Shown piece after piece: positions 14,321-24,484 of a DNA stretch of 45,065 bases. The first letter of the stretch is position 1; each line of letters begins with the position of its first letter. The DNA comes from an uncultured Clostridia bacterium (GTDB taxonomy: Bacteria > Bacillota > Clostridia > Oscillospirales > Acutalibacteraceae). Below the pieces are notes generated by a model. That model saw only the letters and a list, made by a program, of their open reading frames with translations. It ran no database searches and was not told the DNA's origin. Both the position numbers and the translations under genes were made by a program. The DNA lies in NCBI GenBank assembly GCA_944384925.1, contig CALWVF010000034.1:1-45065 (forward strand). The letters run 5' to 3'.

Positions 14321-16552
14321 ATGGCAAATGGGACTACCGTTAGGATGTGGAGGAGGTCCTTATTTGTGCTAATAATGATAGTGTTTTTTGGATTTAGTCT
14401 TGTTTGCTTTAGACTATTTCAACTGCAGGTTGTAAATGGAGAAGATTTACAAAAGAGAGCAATAGAGCAACAAATGGCAGACACAAAAATAAGTGCTCAA
14501 AGAGGGACTATATATGATTGTAACATGAAACCATTAGCTCAAAGTGCTACAGTTTGGACAGTTGTATTAGAACCAGCTTATTTAAAAACAGACGAAGAAA
14601 AGGAACTTGTAGCATGCGGTTTGTCTGAAATACTTGAAATTGATAAGGATAAGTTACTTGAAAAAGCAAAAAAGAAATCTTATTACATAGTTATAAAAAG
14701 AAAAGTAGAAACAGATATAAAAGATAAAATAATAAAATTTAAAAATGATAATAGGATAAGCAACGGTATAAGATTAATAGAAGATTATAAACGATACTAT
14801 CCATATGGAAATTTTGCTTCGGCAATTTTAGGATTTACAGGGACAGATAGTCAAGGCCTTTCAGGGCTAGAGGCATATTATGATAAAGAGCTTACAGGAG
14901 AGGCAGGAAGATTAATAACAGCAAAAAATGCTATTGGTACAGACATGCCATTTGACTATGAACAAAAAATACCATCAAAGGATGGGAATAATTTAGTTTT
15001 ATCAATTGATGAGGTTATACAGCACTTTATAGAGAAAAATCTTGAAGAAGGTATAATAAATCATAAAGTAAAAAATAGAGCTGCAGCTATAATGATGAAT
15101 GTTAACACAGGAGAAATAATAGGTCTTTCTGTAAAGGGAGATTATAATCCGAATGAGCCATTTGTTATTGCAGATGAAGAAACATTAAGAGAAATAGAAT
15201 CTTTGCCAGAGTCGGAACGCGATGTTGCAAAATCTGTAGCTTGGGAAAAGCAATGGAGAAATAAAGCAGTTAGTGATACATATTATCCTGGTTCAGTATT
15301 TAAAATGATAACAGAATGTATGGGAATAGAAGAAAATGTAATAAGTGAAAATGATCATCTTGTAAATTGTACAGGAAGTTTTGTTCCATATCAGGGTGCT
15401 TCGTGTATACATTGCCACAAAAGAACTGGTCATGGTTCGTTAACAGCGGAGGAAGCTCTTTTACGCTCTTGTAATCCTGGGTTTATAATTTTGGGCCAAA
15501 AGGTAGGAGCAGAAAAATTTTATCAATACTATACGGCATTTGGCTTCTCGGAAAAAACAGGTATAGACTTGCCCGGAGAAGCTAGCGATATATTTTTTAG
15601 TGCTGATGGAAGTATGACACAAATGGATTTGGCAGTAGCATCTTTTGGGCAGAACTTTAGTATTACTCCAATACAAATGCTTACAGCAGCGTCTGCGATT
15701 GCAAATGGGGGGAAACTAGTTAAACCTCATGTTGTCAAGCAAATTATAGATGCAAATGGGAATATTGTAAAATCAATGGAAACTATTGTAAAGAGAAATG
15801 TAATATCTGAAGATACCGCAAAAAGAGTAACTCAAATGTTATATAAAAATGTGAATACAAAAGAGGGATCAGGAAAAAATGGATATGTTGCTGGTTATAG
15901 GGTGTGTGGAAAAACTGGAACGTCTGAAAAAATAGGTTGTAGTGGTGCAGATGGAAAAGATTATATCGCATCATTCTGCGGATTTGCGCCTGCCGATAAC
16001 CCGCAAGTTGCTATGCTTGTATATTTTGACACGCCTAAAGGCGAAAGTTATTATGGAAGTGCAGTTGCAGCACCTGTTTTTGCAAAAATTATGCAAGATG
16101 TATTGCCTTATCTTGGAATAGAAAGAAAGTATACAGAGGAAGAAATTGCACAATTAGAGACAACTGCTCCAAATATTTTGGGAAAATCTATTGGTGAAGC
16201 AAGGAATATTGTTCAATCTTCAGAGTTAAACCCTATTATATTAGGAGAAGGGGAAAAGGTTGTATCCCAGATTCCAGAACCGTCTAAATCGATAAGAAAG
16301 GGGGGCACGATTGTTCTTTATACAGATAAGATTAGCATTAATGAAGCTGTAGAGGTTCCTAATTTAACAGGACTTTCAATGATTGAGGCTAATAAAATTA
16401 TAGCTAACTCTAAACTAAATATAAGTATAAAAGGAGCATCGATGTCAGGAGGAGAAGTTGTATCGTCAAGCCAGAGTATCCCTGAAGGCACATTAGTAAA
16501 GCCTGGAAGTGTTATTACAGTAGAATTTATACAAAAAGACAATATCAGATGA
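14321..16552 (+). CDS. spoVD: class B penicillin-binding protein with two PASTA domains (SpoVD/FtsI type)
   Basis: 743 residues, ATG after AGGAGG. A transpeptidase that cross-links septal or spore-cortex peptidoglycan. One membrane anchor at about 12-35. The dimerisation domain includes R-G-T-I-Y-D near 61-66. The active-site motifs are S-V-F-K at 325-328, S-C-N at 383-385 and K-T-G-T at 531-534. Two PASTA domains end the protein (about 613-672 and 677-740). It pairs with the SEDS gene two genes on. With only one such gene here, it could be the vegetative FtsI or the sporulation SpoVD; I cannot separate these. No clear sigma-E promoter was found in the 193-base gap upstream. Confidence 0.9.
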   Translation: MANGTTVRMWRRSLFVLIMIVFFGFSLVCFRLFQLQVVNGEDLQKRAIEQQMADTKISAQRGTIYDCNMKPLAQSATVWTVVLEPAYLKTDEEKELVACGLSEILEIDKDKLLEKAKKKSYYIVIKRKVETDIKDKIIKFKNDNRISNGIRLIEDYKRYYPYGNFASAILGFTGTDSQGLSGLEAYYDKELTGEAGRLITAKNAIGTDMPFDYEQKIPSKDGNNLVLSIDEVIQHFIEKNLEEGIINHKVKNRAAAIMMNVNTGEIIGLSVKGDYNPNEPFVIADEETLREIESLPESERDVAKSVAWEKQWRNKAVSDTYYPGSVFKMITECMGIEENVISENDHLVNCTGSFVPYQGASCIHCHKRTGHGSLTAEEALLRSCNPGFIILGQKVGAEKFYQYYTAFGFSEKTGIDLPGEASDIFFSADGSMTQMDLAVASFGQNFSITPIQMLTAASAIANGGKLVKPHVVKQIIDANGNIVKSMETIVKRNVISEDTAKRVTQMLYKNVNTKEGSGKNGYVAGYRVCGKTGTSEKIGCSGADGKDYIASFCGFAPADNPQVAMLVYFDTPKGESYYGSAVAAPVFAKIMQDVLPYLGIERKYTEEEIAQLETTAPNILGKSIGEARNIVQSSELNPIILGEGEKVVSQIPEPSKSIRKGGTIVLYTDKISINEAVEVPNLTGLSMIEANKIIANSKLNISIKGASMSGGEVVSSSQSIPEGTLVKPGSVITVEFIQKDNIR

Positions 16553-16708
16553 ATTATTGCTAATTGTATAATAAATAAGTGCTTTTATGCTATTTATATT
16601 AAATGTATATATAATATTAAAGTAGTAAAAGCAAGGTATTTTCCCTATTTAATAAGTTACTAAAACTAACTTTAATATAATGAATTTATGACAGGTGGTA
16701 AAAGTTAA

Positions 16709-17749
16709 ATGAACGGATTTTTAACATTAGTGGTTTCTCTTATATCATTTTCTTTAACAGCATTGCTGGGTAAATGGCTTATACCATTTTTACATAATAT
16801 AAAATATGGTCAAACAATTTTGGAAATAGGTCCTTCTTGGCATAAAAATAAGCAAGGAACTCCAACAATGGGTGGAATAATGTTTATAGTAGGAATTTTA
16901 ACATCCTTAATTTTTTCAATACCTATATATAACTTTATGGTTGGAGTGGGGAGTACTATTAGAATATCAGAGACTCCACTTATGGTTACCAAGGTGATAT
17001 CTGGTATAATAATGTCGCTGGGATTTGGCTTAATAGGATTTTTAGATGATTATATAAAAGTTGTGAAGAAAAGAAACTTAGGGCTAACAGAACGCCAAAA
17101 AATGATATTGCAATTTACTGTAGCAATAGCATACCTTTTATCTATTTATGCTGTGCAGACATATTATGGATCTGAAAATTCTACATCTACAATGATTCCA
17201 TTTTTAGGAATGGTAAACCTCAGGTATTTTTATATTCCACTGGCATCTATCGTTATTGTTGGAGCTGTTAATGCTGTAAATTTAACAGATGGAATAGACG
17301 GACTAAATGCTTCTGTTACATTCTTTGTGTCGATATTTTTTATGATAATTTCAAGCTTTTTAGGAATGTTTGGAATTAGCATAGTTTCTGCAGCAGCGGC
17401 AGGTGGCTGCATGGGTTTTTTACTTTGGAATTTTAATCCTGCAAAAGTTTTTATGGGAGATACCGGCTCATTATTTTTAGGTGGAATGGTGTGTGCTATT
17501 GCATTTGGAATAAATATGCCAATATTATTGGTGCCTTTGGGAATTATATATATATGTGAAATAACTTCAGTAGTACTGCAAGTTACTTATTTTAAATTAA
17601 CCCATGGGAAAAGATTATTTAAGATGAGTCCTTTACATCATCATTTTGAAATGTGTGGATGGAATGAAACCAAAATATGCTCAGTATTTTCACTTATAAC
17701 AGTAATTGGAGGGGTAATAGCTTTACTAATTACTATTTTAGGAACTTAA
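16709..17749 (+). CDS. mraY: phospho-N-acetylmuramoyl-pentapeptide-transferase MraY
   Basis: 346 residues, polytopic membrane enzyme that attaches UDP-MurNAc-pentapeptide to undecaprenyl phosphate (lipid I). Visible family blocks: K-x-G-T-P-T-M-G-G-I near 47-56, L-D-D-Y-I-K with N-L-G-L-T near 112-128, N-x-x-N-L-T-D-G-I-D-G-L near 190-200, M-G-D-T-G-S-L near 249-255, and P-L-H-H-H-F-E near 308-314. Length is normal. In most dcw clusters murD follows; here a SEDS gene follows after 37 bases. Confidence 0.97.
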   Translation: MNGFLTLVVSLISFSLTALLGKWLIPFLHNIKYGQTILEIGPSWHKNKQGTPTMGGIMFIVGILTSLIFSIPIYNFMVGVGSTIRISETPLMVTKVISGIIMSLGFGLIGFLDDYIKVVKKRNLGLTERQKMILQFTVAIAYLLSIYAVQTYYGSENSTSTMIPFLGMVNLRYFYIPLASIVIVGAVNAVNLTDGIDGLNASVTFFVSIFFMIISSFLGMFGISIVSAAAAGGCMGFLLWNFNPAKVFMGDTGSLFLGGMVCAIAFGINMPILLVPLGIIYICEITSVVLQVTYFKLTHGKRLFKMSPLHHHFEMCGWNETKICSVFSLITVIGGVIALLITILGT

Positions 17750-17786
17750 TATTTAAAAAAGATTTTTATAATAGGGAGGGATAGTT

Positions 17787-19016
17787 ATGGCAGAGGAAAG
17801 GTTAAGGGGAAGATATAACGGACGTATTGGAAAGGAAACAAGTAATCATGCTAAGGTTAACAAAGATAAATCAAGAATTAAAAAAGTTAGAAGCAAATTT
17901 AAGGTTTTTTCTATACGCTCGGGAATGGACTTACCATTTTTATTTTTAGTTTTAACTTTGTTAGTAATAGGTTTGGTGATGCTTTTTTCTGCAAGCTATC
18001 CTAATGCGTATTATTTGCATAAAGATAGTTATTACTTTATAAAAAGCCAAGTTGTTTTTGCTATAATTGGTGTTGCAATAATGATTGCAGTTTCATATTT
18101 TGATTATCACCACTTTCATAAACTAGCATTTCCGATATTGGGGATATCATTTTTGTTACTTGTTGCAGTTTTGTTTATGCCTGCAATAAATGGTGTACAC
18201 AGGTGGGTGCAAATAGGTGCATTTAGTTTTCAAGCTTCAGAGGTTACTAAATTTGCAATAGTTGTTTCATTTGCACACATGATATCGATTAACTTTAGAA
18301 AAATGAATACATTTAAATATGGGATATTGCCATACATCATAATATTAGCACCAACAGTTATTTTGCTAGCACTTGAGCCTCATATATCGTGTACAGTAAT
18401 TGTAGTTCTTTTATCAGCTGGTATGTTATTTATTGGTGGAGTAAAGTTGAGGTGGTTTGGAGGAGTTATTGGAGCAATAGCTTCTGGGCTTTTATACCTG
18501 GTTTTATTTACAGATAAGCTTACCTATGCCAATAACAGAATTGCAGGTTGGTTAGATCCATTTTCTCCTGCAGCAGGGGTAGATACATGGCAGACTAGGC
18601 AAGGACTTTACGCAATAGGTTCAGGGGGATTACTTGGTCTGGGACTTGGGAATTCAAGACAGAAATACTTATATATACCTGAACCACAAAATGATTTTAT
18701 TTTTGCAGTTGTATGTGAGGAGTTAGGTTTTATTGGTGCAACTATTATACTTGTACTTTTTGCTATGCTTATATGGAGAGGAATTATAGTTTCGATGAAA
18801 GCAAAAGATAAGTTTGGCTCTTTGCTGGGAATAGGGTTAACAGCACAAGTAGGTTTACAGGTTGTGTTGAACATAGCTGTTGTTACGAACACAATTCCTA
18901 ATACAGGAATAAGTTTACCTTTATTTAGCTATGGAGGGACGTCGCTGGTTATGCTATTGGCACAAATGGGTGTGGTCTTATCAATATCTCGAACAGCAAA
19001 TTTAGAAAAGAATTAG
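17787..19016 (+). CDS. spoVE: SEDS glycosyltransferase FtsW/SpoVE
   Basis: 409 residues, ATG after AGGGAGGG. It polymerises lipid II with a partner class B PBP, probably the one at 14321. A basic cytoplasmic tail (about 1-48) precedes about ten membrane segments. FtsW/SpoVE-type signatures are V-H-R-W-V-Q-I-G near 136-143, Q-N-D-F-I-F near 300-305, and N-T-G-I-S-L-P-L-F-S-Y-G-G-T-S near 371-385. SpoVE and FtsW cannot be told apart by sequence alone. murG follows after 13 bases. Confidence 0.92.
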   Translation: MAEERLRGRYNGRIGKETSNHAKVNKDKSRIKKVRSKFKVFSIRSGMDLPFLFLVLTLLVIGLVMLFSASYPNAYYLHKDSYYFIKSQVVFAIIGVAIMIAVSYFDYHHFHKLAFPILGISFLLLVAVLFMPAINGVHRWVQIGAFSFQASEVTKFAIVVSFAHMISINFRKMNTFKYGILPYIIILAPTVILLALEPHISCTVIVVLLSAGMLFIGGVKLRWFGGVIGAIASGLLYLVLFTDKLTYANNRIAGWLDPFSPAAGVDTWQTRQGLYAIGSGGLLGLGLGNSRQKYLYIPEPQNDFIFAVVCEELGFIGATIILVLFAMLIWRGIIVSMKAKDKFGSLLGIGLTAQVGLQVVLNIAVVTNTIPNTGISLPLFSYGGTSLVMLLAQMGVVLSISRTANLEKN

Positions 19017-19029
19017 TGGTGTTAATTTT

Positions 19030-20151
19030 ATGAAAATTATATTTGCCGGTGGTGGTACAGCAGGTCATATAAATCCTGCTTTAGCAGTAGCTCAATTTAT
19101 AAGGGATAAAGAGCCAAATACCAAAATACTATATGTTGGTTCTAAAGGGGGAATGGAAGAAAATCTAGTACAAAATTCAGGATTTGATTTTAAGGGAATA
19201 ACAATATCTGGATTTTCAAGAAAGTTGAGTTTAAGCTCTTTGAAGAAAAATATGGTTACATTAAAAAGAGTTTTTATAGCTGGTAGAGAATCAGAAAACA
19301 TAATAAACGAATTTAAACCTGATATTTGTGTTGGCACTGGTGGATATGTAAGTGGTCCAATCTTAAGAAAAGCTGCAAAGATGGAAATTCCAATTGTTAT
19401 TCATGAGCAAAATGCGTATCCCGGAGTTGCAAACAAAATGCTTTCAAAATATGCAAAAGTTGTTATGCTTGCTATTCCTGTAGCTAAAGAACATTTTAAT
19501 CAAAAGTGTAAATTCATAAGTACCGGCAACCCTGTAAGAAAAGAAATCATACTTGCTCAACGTGACAAATCTAGAAAAAAATTAAATTTAGATGAACGTC
19601 CGTTGATATTATCTTTTGGGGGAAGCCTGGGTGCAAGAAAAGTTAATGAAGCTATAGAAGGCCTAATAGTACATAATGTAGAGAATGGAAATAAATTTCA
19701 GCATATACATGCGTATGGCAAATATGGAAAATGGTTTTTAGATGATATAAAAGATAAGGGGATAATTTTAAGTGAGCATAAAAATTTAGATATAAGGGAA
19801 TACATAGATAACATGTCTGAATGTTTAGCTGCAGCAGATTTGGTTATTTGCAGGGCTGGTGCTATTACATTAAGTGAACTGCAAATTCAAGGTAAGCCAT
19901 CAATTTTAATACCATCTCCGAATGTTGCAGAAAACCATCAATACCACAATGCGATGTCTATGGTAAATGCTGGGGCAGCTAATATTATAGAAGAAAAAGA
20001 TTTATCGGATAACATTTTAGTAGATACGGTAAGCGAAATGCTAAGCTCAAAATCCAGGTTAGAAAAGTATAGCGTTAACGCAGGAAGGATGGCTATTAAG
20101 GATTCCAATGACAAGATTTACAATGTAATAAAAAGTCTAGTAGATAATTGA
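19030..20151 (+). CDS. murG: UDP-N-acetylglucosamine transferase MurG
   Basis: 373 residues. It adds GlcNAc to lipid I, forming lipid II on the inner membrane face. GT-B fold with G-G-G-T-A-G-H-I-N-P-A at 7-17, G-T-G-G-Y-V-S-G-P at about 103-111, H-E-Q-N-A near 130-134, and L-S-F-G-G-S-L-G-A near 195-203. The UDP-GlcNAc site (C-R-A-G-A then L-S-E-L) lies near 275-285. All parts are present at normal length. The SD is weak (AGTGGTG), suggesting coupling to the gene before. Confidence 0.97.
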   Translation: MKIIFAGGGTAGHINPALAVAQFIRDKEPNTKILYVGSKGGMEENLVQNSGFDFKGITISGFSRKLSLSSLKKNMVTLKRVFIAGRESENIINEFKPDICVGTGGYVSGPILRKAAKMEIPIVIHEQNAYPGVANKMLSKYAKVVMLAIPVAKEHFNQKCKFISTGNPVRKEIILAQRDKSRKKLNLDERPLILSFGGSLGARKVNEAIEGLIVHNVENGNKFQHIHAYGKYGKWFLDDIKDKGIILSEHKNLDIREYIDNMSECLAAADLVICRAGAITLSELQIQGKPSILIPSPNVAENHQYHNAMSMVNAGAANIIEEKDLSDNILVDTVSEMLSSKSRLEKYSVNAGRMAIKDSNDKIYNVIKSLVDN

Positions 20152-20259
20152 CATATTTTTGTTATATTTACTTTTATGCTCTTTCACTTTATGCCTTTTA
20201 AGTGCATATTATAGCAAATAAAGAAGTTGTTATGTTAGGTACTGGAAAGGGTGTTTATT

Positions 20260-21513
20260 GTGTCGAGCATTATTGTAAAGGGTTCAAATAAGTTAGAAGG
20301 TGAAATTTCAATCCAGGGATCTAAAAATAGTATACTACCAATATTGGCTGCGACTATTTTATGTAAGGGAGAATGTGTAATACATAGTTGTCCTAAATTA
20401 TCAGACGTAGAGGTATCGATAAAAATATTAAATTATTTAGGATGTACAGTAGAAAGAGAAGAAGATACATTAATTATAAACACCAATAATATAAATAGGT
20501 ATGATATTCCTAATGATTTAATGAGAGAAATGCGCTCATCTATTGTGTTTTTAGGCTCGATTATATCTAGATTTAAAAAAGCAAGGCTTTCATTTCCAGG
20601 AGGCTGTGAACTTGGTCCACGCCCAATAGACATACATTTAAAATCGTTAAGGCAAATGGGAATAGATATAATTGAAAACCATGGTATTTTGGAATGCGAA
20701 GCATGTGATGGCTTAATTGCAACAAAGCTTTCCCTTTCCTTTCCGAGTGTTGGGGCTACAGAAAATGTTATGTTAGCAGCAGTAAATGCCAGAGGGACTA
20801 CAATTATAACAAATTGTGCAAGAGAACCGGAAATTTGTGATTTGGCAGACTACCTTAATAAATGTGGGGCAAAAATATGTGGAGCAGGTGAGGGAACAAT
20901 TATAATAGAAGGAGTAAAGGAACTGCATGGTACCGAACACAAGGTTATACCAGATAGAATAGTGGCCTCTACGTTTATGTCTGCAGTTGGTGCTGTTGGA
21001 GGAGATGTAGTATTAAAGAATGTAGTACCGCATCATTTTGAATCTGTTAGTTCTGTATTTAAAGAGGCAGGAGCAATGTTAAAAGTTAAAAATGACAGTA
21101 TCAGAATAAAAGTGCCACAACAATTAAACAGTATTAGTACTATTAGAACTACGCCATATCCGGGATTTCCAACAGATGCACAAGCTTTATTGATGGCAGT
21201 TATGTCAGTATCGAAGGGAACAACAGTATTTATAGAAAATATTTTTGAAAATAGATATAAACATGTTGGAGAGCTGCTAAAGCTAGGTGCGAATATTAAT
21301 GTTGAAGGTAGGGTAGCGGTTGTTAAAGGAAAAAAAAGACTGTCGGGCGCATTTGTAGAGGCATATGATTTAAGAGGGTCAGCATCATTGTTAATAGCGG
21401 GCCTGGCAGCTGATGGAGTAACAGAGATTTCAGATACTAGTTATATAGATAGAGGATATGAAAATATAGAGAATATGTTAAACTCAATTGGAGGATTAGT
21501 AAAAAGGATTTGA
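20260..21513 (+). CDS. murA: UDP-N-acetylglucosamine 1-carboxyvinyltransferase MurA
   Basis: 417 residues from GTG 20260: GGAAAGG (20244-20250) is 9 bases before it, whereas the in-frame GTG at 20251 touches the SD. First committed step of peptidoglycan synthesis (enolpyruvyl transfer to UDP-GlcNAc). Lys22-Asn23 lie in Q-G-S-K-N-S. The active-site Cys116 lies in F-P-G-G-C-E-L-G-P-R-P, so the enzyme should be fosfomycin-sensitive. The catalytic Asp is in F-P-T-D-A-Q and the Arg in D-L-R-G-S-A. It sits where many clusters carry murB, between murG and ftsQ; the gap after murG is 108 bases. Confidence 0.97.
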   Translation: MSSIIVKGSNKLEGEISIQGSKNSILPILAATILCKGECVIHSCPKLSDVEVSIKILNYLGCTVEREEDTLIINTNNINRYDIPNDLMREMRSSIVFLGSIISRFKKARLSFPGGCELGPRPIDIHLKSLRQMGIDIIENHGILECEACDGLIATKLSLSFPSVGATENVMLAAVNARGTTIITNCAREPEICDLADYLNKCGAKICGAGEGTIIIEGVKELHGTEHKVIPDRIVASTFMSAVGAVGGDVVLKNVVPHHFESVSSVFKEAGAMLKVKNDSIRIKVPQQLNSISTIRTTPYPGFPTDAQALLMAVMSVSKGTTVFIENIFENRYKHVGELLKLGANINVEGRVAVVKGKKRLSGAFVEAYDLRGSASLLIAGLAADGVTEISDTSYIDRGYENIENMLNSIGGLVKRI

Positions 21514-21517
21514 TTAT

Positions 21518-22345
21518 ATGAGTGATATTACAGAGGAAGGTTTAGAAAGTATTACTACTAAAAAAAAGAAATCAAGAATTTCCAAAAGACGTCATAATCT
21601 TTTTGTATATAGATTAAAACTTTTTTTATTTTACACAATTGTAATGTCTATAATATTATTTGTTGGATTAATGGTAATATCTGTAACTTTATTTAAAATA
21701 AGTAAAATTGAAGTTTTAAATAACGGAGAGAAATATACAGAGGAAGAAATTATTAATTCCTCTGGTATAGAATTGGGTGGGAATCTAATTTTTTTAAATA
21801 AATCACTATGCGAAAATAATATCTATACACAAATGCCTTACATTGGTTCTGTAAAGATTAATAGATATATTCCAAATAAAGTATCTATTAAGGTAGAAGA
21901 TGCTATACCTTTTAGTATGGTATATATTGATGATGTTTACCTTGTGTTGGATAAAAATAATAAGGTTATAGAAGAAAGAGCAGAACCTATTGACAGCTTA
22001 TTGATTGTAAAAGGGATAGATATTTCAAGCGCAGAGTTATCTAGGGTTGTAGAATATAACAATAATGAAAAATTTAATATATATTCTTCATTAGTAAACT
22101 CAATAGACACAATAGGATTAGATAATATATTAGAAATAAATCTAACTGATCTTTTAGATATTTATATTAATTATGATAATAGAATTAAAATTTTATTAGG
22201 TAGTTCTGAAAATATAGACTATAAATTGCGAGTTGCAAATAAAATAATCAAAGAAAGTGTACCGTTAAATGAGTCTGGAATATTAGATGTTTCTTTATCT
22301 TATGAAGACAATCATTCGTATTTTACACCTAGTTATATAATATAA
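21518..22345 (+). CDS. ftsQ: cell division protein FtsQ/DivIB
   Basis: 275 residues, 4 bases after murA. A basic cytoplasmic segment (about 1-35) is followed by one membrane segment (about 36-60), then a POTRA domain beginning F-K-I-S-K-I-E-V with Y-T-E-E-E-I and later N-K-V-S-I-K-V-E-D. The FtsQ beta domain continues to the end. It bridges FtsL/DivIC to the divisome. No ftsA follows; the next gene is ftsZ after 167 bases. Confidence 0.9.
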   Translation: MSDITEEGLESITTKKKKSRISKRRHNLFVYRLKLFLFYTIVMSIILFVGLMVISVTLFKISKIEVLNNGEKYTEEEIINSSGIELGGNLIFLNKSLCENNIYTQMPYIGSVKINRYIPNKVSIKVEDAIPFSMVYIDDVYLVLDKNNKVIEERAEPIDSLLIVKGIDISSAELSRVVEYNNNEKFNIYSSLVNSIDTIGLDNILEINLTDLLDIYINYDNRIKILLGSSENIDYKLRVANKIIKESVPLNESGILDVSLSYEDNHSYFTPSYII

Positions 22346-22443
22346 AATTATATTTTTAGATAAATAATACTTTTTTATTTAAATAATTATCAAAAATTTA
22401 AATATTTTATCAACAAGATGTGAAAATATTTAAAAATTTGTTG

Positions 22444-22472
22444 TTGAAATTTTTTTGAAGATATGATAAATT
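22444..22472 (+). promoter_or_regulatory. probable ftsZ promoter
   Basis: TTGAAA (22444-22449), 17 bases, TAAATT (22467-22472). A TCAACAA...TTGTTGTTGA inverted repeat overlaps the -35 (about 22410-22447). ftsZ can therefore be expressed apart from the rest of the cluster. Confidence 0.4.
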
Positions 22473-22512
22473 ATTACTAGGTAAGAATAAATTAGGGGGG
22501 AAGGTTCAAATT

Positions 22513-23724
22513 ATGTCTTTTGAATTAGAAAATGACTTTGAAAATATAGTGCAAATAAAAGTAATTGGTGTCGGCGGTGGCGGTGGCAATGCTATAGATA
22601 GAATGGTTAGCACAGGAGTTAAAAGTGTTGAATTTATATCAGTTAACACAGATAGGCAAGCATTACTAAGATCTAAAGCAACCCAAAAAATACAAATCGG
22701 CGAGAAAATTACTCATGGAAAAGGTGCAGGCTCAAAACCAGAAATAGGTCAAAAGGCTGCAGAAGAAAGCAGAGAAGCAATAGCTGCTTCTATTAAAGGA
22801 ACAGACATGGTATTTATTACTGCAGGAATGGGTGGAGGAACTGGAACTGGTGCAGCTCCGATAGTTGCAGAAATTGCTAAAGAAATGGGCATTTTAACTA
22901 TCGGTATTGTTACCAAACCTTTTTCCTTTGAAGGTCGTCGTAGGATGGAACAAGCTGAAGGTGGTATATCTGCATTAAGAGAACATGTGGATTCTTTGGT
23001 CGTTATACCAAATGAAAGGCTTAAATATGCTAGTGAACAGAAAATTACGTTAATGAATGCATTTGCGGTAGCCGATGATGTTTTAAGACAAGGCGTGCAA
23101 AGTATATCTGACTTAATCTTGTTGCCTGGAATAGTTAATCTGGACTTTGCAGATGTTACAGCTGTTATGAAAGATGCTGGATATGCACATATGGGTGTTG
23201 GAAGGGCATCTGGAAAAGATAAGGCAGAGATAGCTGCTAATATAGCTATATCTAGCCCACTTCTAGAAACAGCTATAAATGGAGCAAAGGGAGTTATTAT
23301 AAATATTACATCTTCACCGGATATAGGATTAGACGAAATTGAAACAGCTTCTGCAATGATAGCAGAACAAGCAGATAGTGAAGCTAATATTATTTGGGGT
23401 GCAGCTTTCGATGAAAACATGGAAGATGAAATAAATGTAACAGTGATAGCAACAGGATTTGCAACCAGAGAAAAATATGTTCCATCATCGGGTATTCCAA
23501 GTGCGTCAAATATACATAAACCAGTGATGTCAGAAACATTATCATCAAGAAGAAAAGAAGATTATAAGGAACCTAATAAGGGATACACTATTGATGAACC
23601 TAAAGAATCAGTAACAAACAATACGAGCACTACATCTAGCAGTAATTTCACTTCTCCATCTTATAAAGAAACTGAAGAAGATGATACGTTTTACGATATA
23701 ATGTCTATTTTTAATAGAAAGTAA
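22513..23724 (+). CDS. ftsZ: cell division GTPase FtsZ
   Basis: 403 residues, ATG with GGGGGGAAGG upstream. Tubulin-like protein that forms the Z ring. N-terminal G-V-G-G-G-G-G-N-A at about 19-27, tubulin signature [10 protein letters not shown] at 107-116, and the T7-loop region with N-L-D-F-A-D near 210-216. A Ser/Thr-rich linker (about 320-388) leads to a short C-terminal peptide [11 protein letters not shown], the likely docking site for partners. It ends the division cluster. Confidence 0.98.
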   Translation: MSFELENDFENIVQIKVIGVGGGGGNAIDRMVSTGVKSVEFISVNTDRQALLRSKATQKIQIGEKITHGKGAGSKPEIGQKAAEESREAIAASIKGTDMVFITAGMGGGTGTGAAPIVAEIAKEMGILTIGIVTKPFSFEGRRRMEQAEGGISALREHVDSLVVIPNERLKYASEQKITLMNAFAVADDVLRQGVQSISDLILLPGIVNLDFADVTAVMKDAGYAHMGVGRASGKDKAEIAANIAISSPLLETAINGAKGVIINITSSPDIGLDEIETASAMIAEQADSEANIIWGAAFDENMEDEINVTVIATGFATREKYVPSSGIPSASNIHKPVMSETLSSRRKEDYKEPNKGYTIDEPKESVTNNTSTTSSSNFTSPSYKETEEDDTFYDIMSIFNRK

Positions 23725-23920
23725 TGTTTTTAAAATATAAAATTAAATTTGAACATTAACTATAGTGACAATAATATCAACGAATTATGTATTTGACACA
23801 CAGATGCTTATTTTGTAAAGGGTATTTTATACCTATGAGTATGAACTTAATGAAGTTAATCGACATATAAAATCTTATTATATGATTAATGTTAGATTTA
23901 ATGTTAAAGAAGGATTAAAA

Positions 23921-24334
23921 ATGAATTTTGTAAAGTTAGCAAAGAGCTTGTTCATATTAGGTTTCGTGGTTGGAAGTCTCACTACATTTTCTTATAGTGC
24001 AAATGCAAACTATATTGTAAAAACTGTAGATACTACACAATCTTTTCATTATATATTAACACCATCAAGAGTATATTTTATGGAGTTGTTTGAAGAATTT
24101 TGTAATTCTATTATAACAAACGAGGCAAACCTGGCCTCAAACATTAGCTCATCAATAATTTGGGATATAACAATAATGGATCAAAGGGTTAATGAAGCGA
24201 TTCTTAGTGTAAGTGATCCTAGGCAGCTTAAAGAATATATTAAAAGTACTATAACACCAGTGGTTGATAAATTAAATATTAGTCGTAGTACTCAATATAA
24301 AAATTTGATACTTGTATTAGATTGTATTGACTAA
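23921..24334 (+). CDS. small secreted protein, possible fourth family member
   Basis: 137 residues from ATG 23921, using AAAGAAGGA (23907-23915) as SD; the in-frame ATG at 23882 has none. The signal peptide is about 29 residues, ending A-N-A. The mature part (about 108 residues) is mostly helical, with Phe, Ile and Asn-rich stretches. The segment from about 24191 reads N-E-A-I-L-S-x-S-D-P-R-Q-L-K-E-Y-I, similar in position and pattern to the motif in the three proteins at 1882-4138, though identity is low. TTGACA at 23793-23798 may be its -35. It stands alone between ftsZ and convergent ligA. Function not recognised. Confidence 0.7.
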   Translation: MNFVKLAKSLFILGFVVGSLTTFSYSANANYIVKTVDTTQSFHYILTPSRVYFMELFEEFCNSIITNEANLASNISSSIIWDITIMDQRVNEAILSVSDPRQLKEYIKSTITPVVDKLNISRSTQYKNLILVLDCID

Positions 24335-24371
24335 GTTGCAATGGAAAAATTTGAATATTTTAATATAAATA

Positions 24372-24405
24372 AAAAAACCTTCACAGCAATGTGGAGGTTT
24401 TTTAT
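24372..24405. terminator. bidirectional terminator between the 23921 gene and ligA
   Basis: AAAAAACCTTCAC pairs with GTGGAGGTTTTTT (one G-T) around a 6-base loop. A and T tracts on both sides let it serve both convergent transcripts. Confidence 0.88.
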
Positions 24406-24484
24406 TTAAAATCCTCGAGAATGTCGGGCTTATTTATTGTAATATTATAAATATTTGTTTAATAAAGTGAATTTTATAATATAA

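Noticed and set aside
22749-23420. 223-codon open frame antisense to ftsZ
   Set aside because: Composition is the complement of ftsZ codons, there is no SD, and ftsZ is certain. The same applies to 33629-34123 opposite xseA and 40251-40706 opposite recN.
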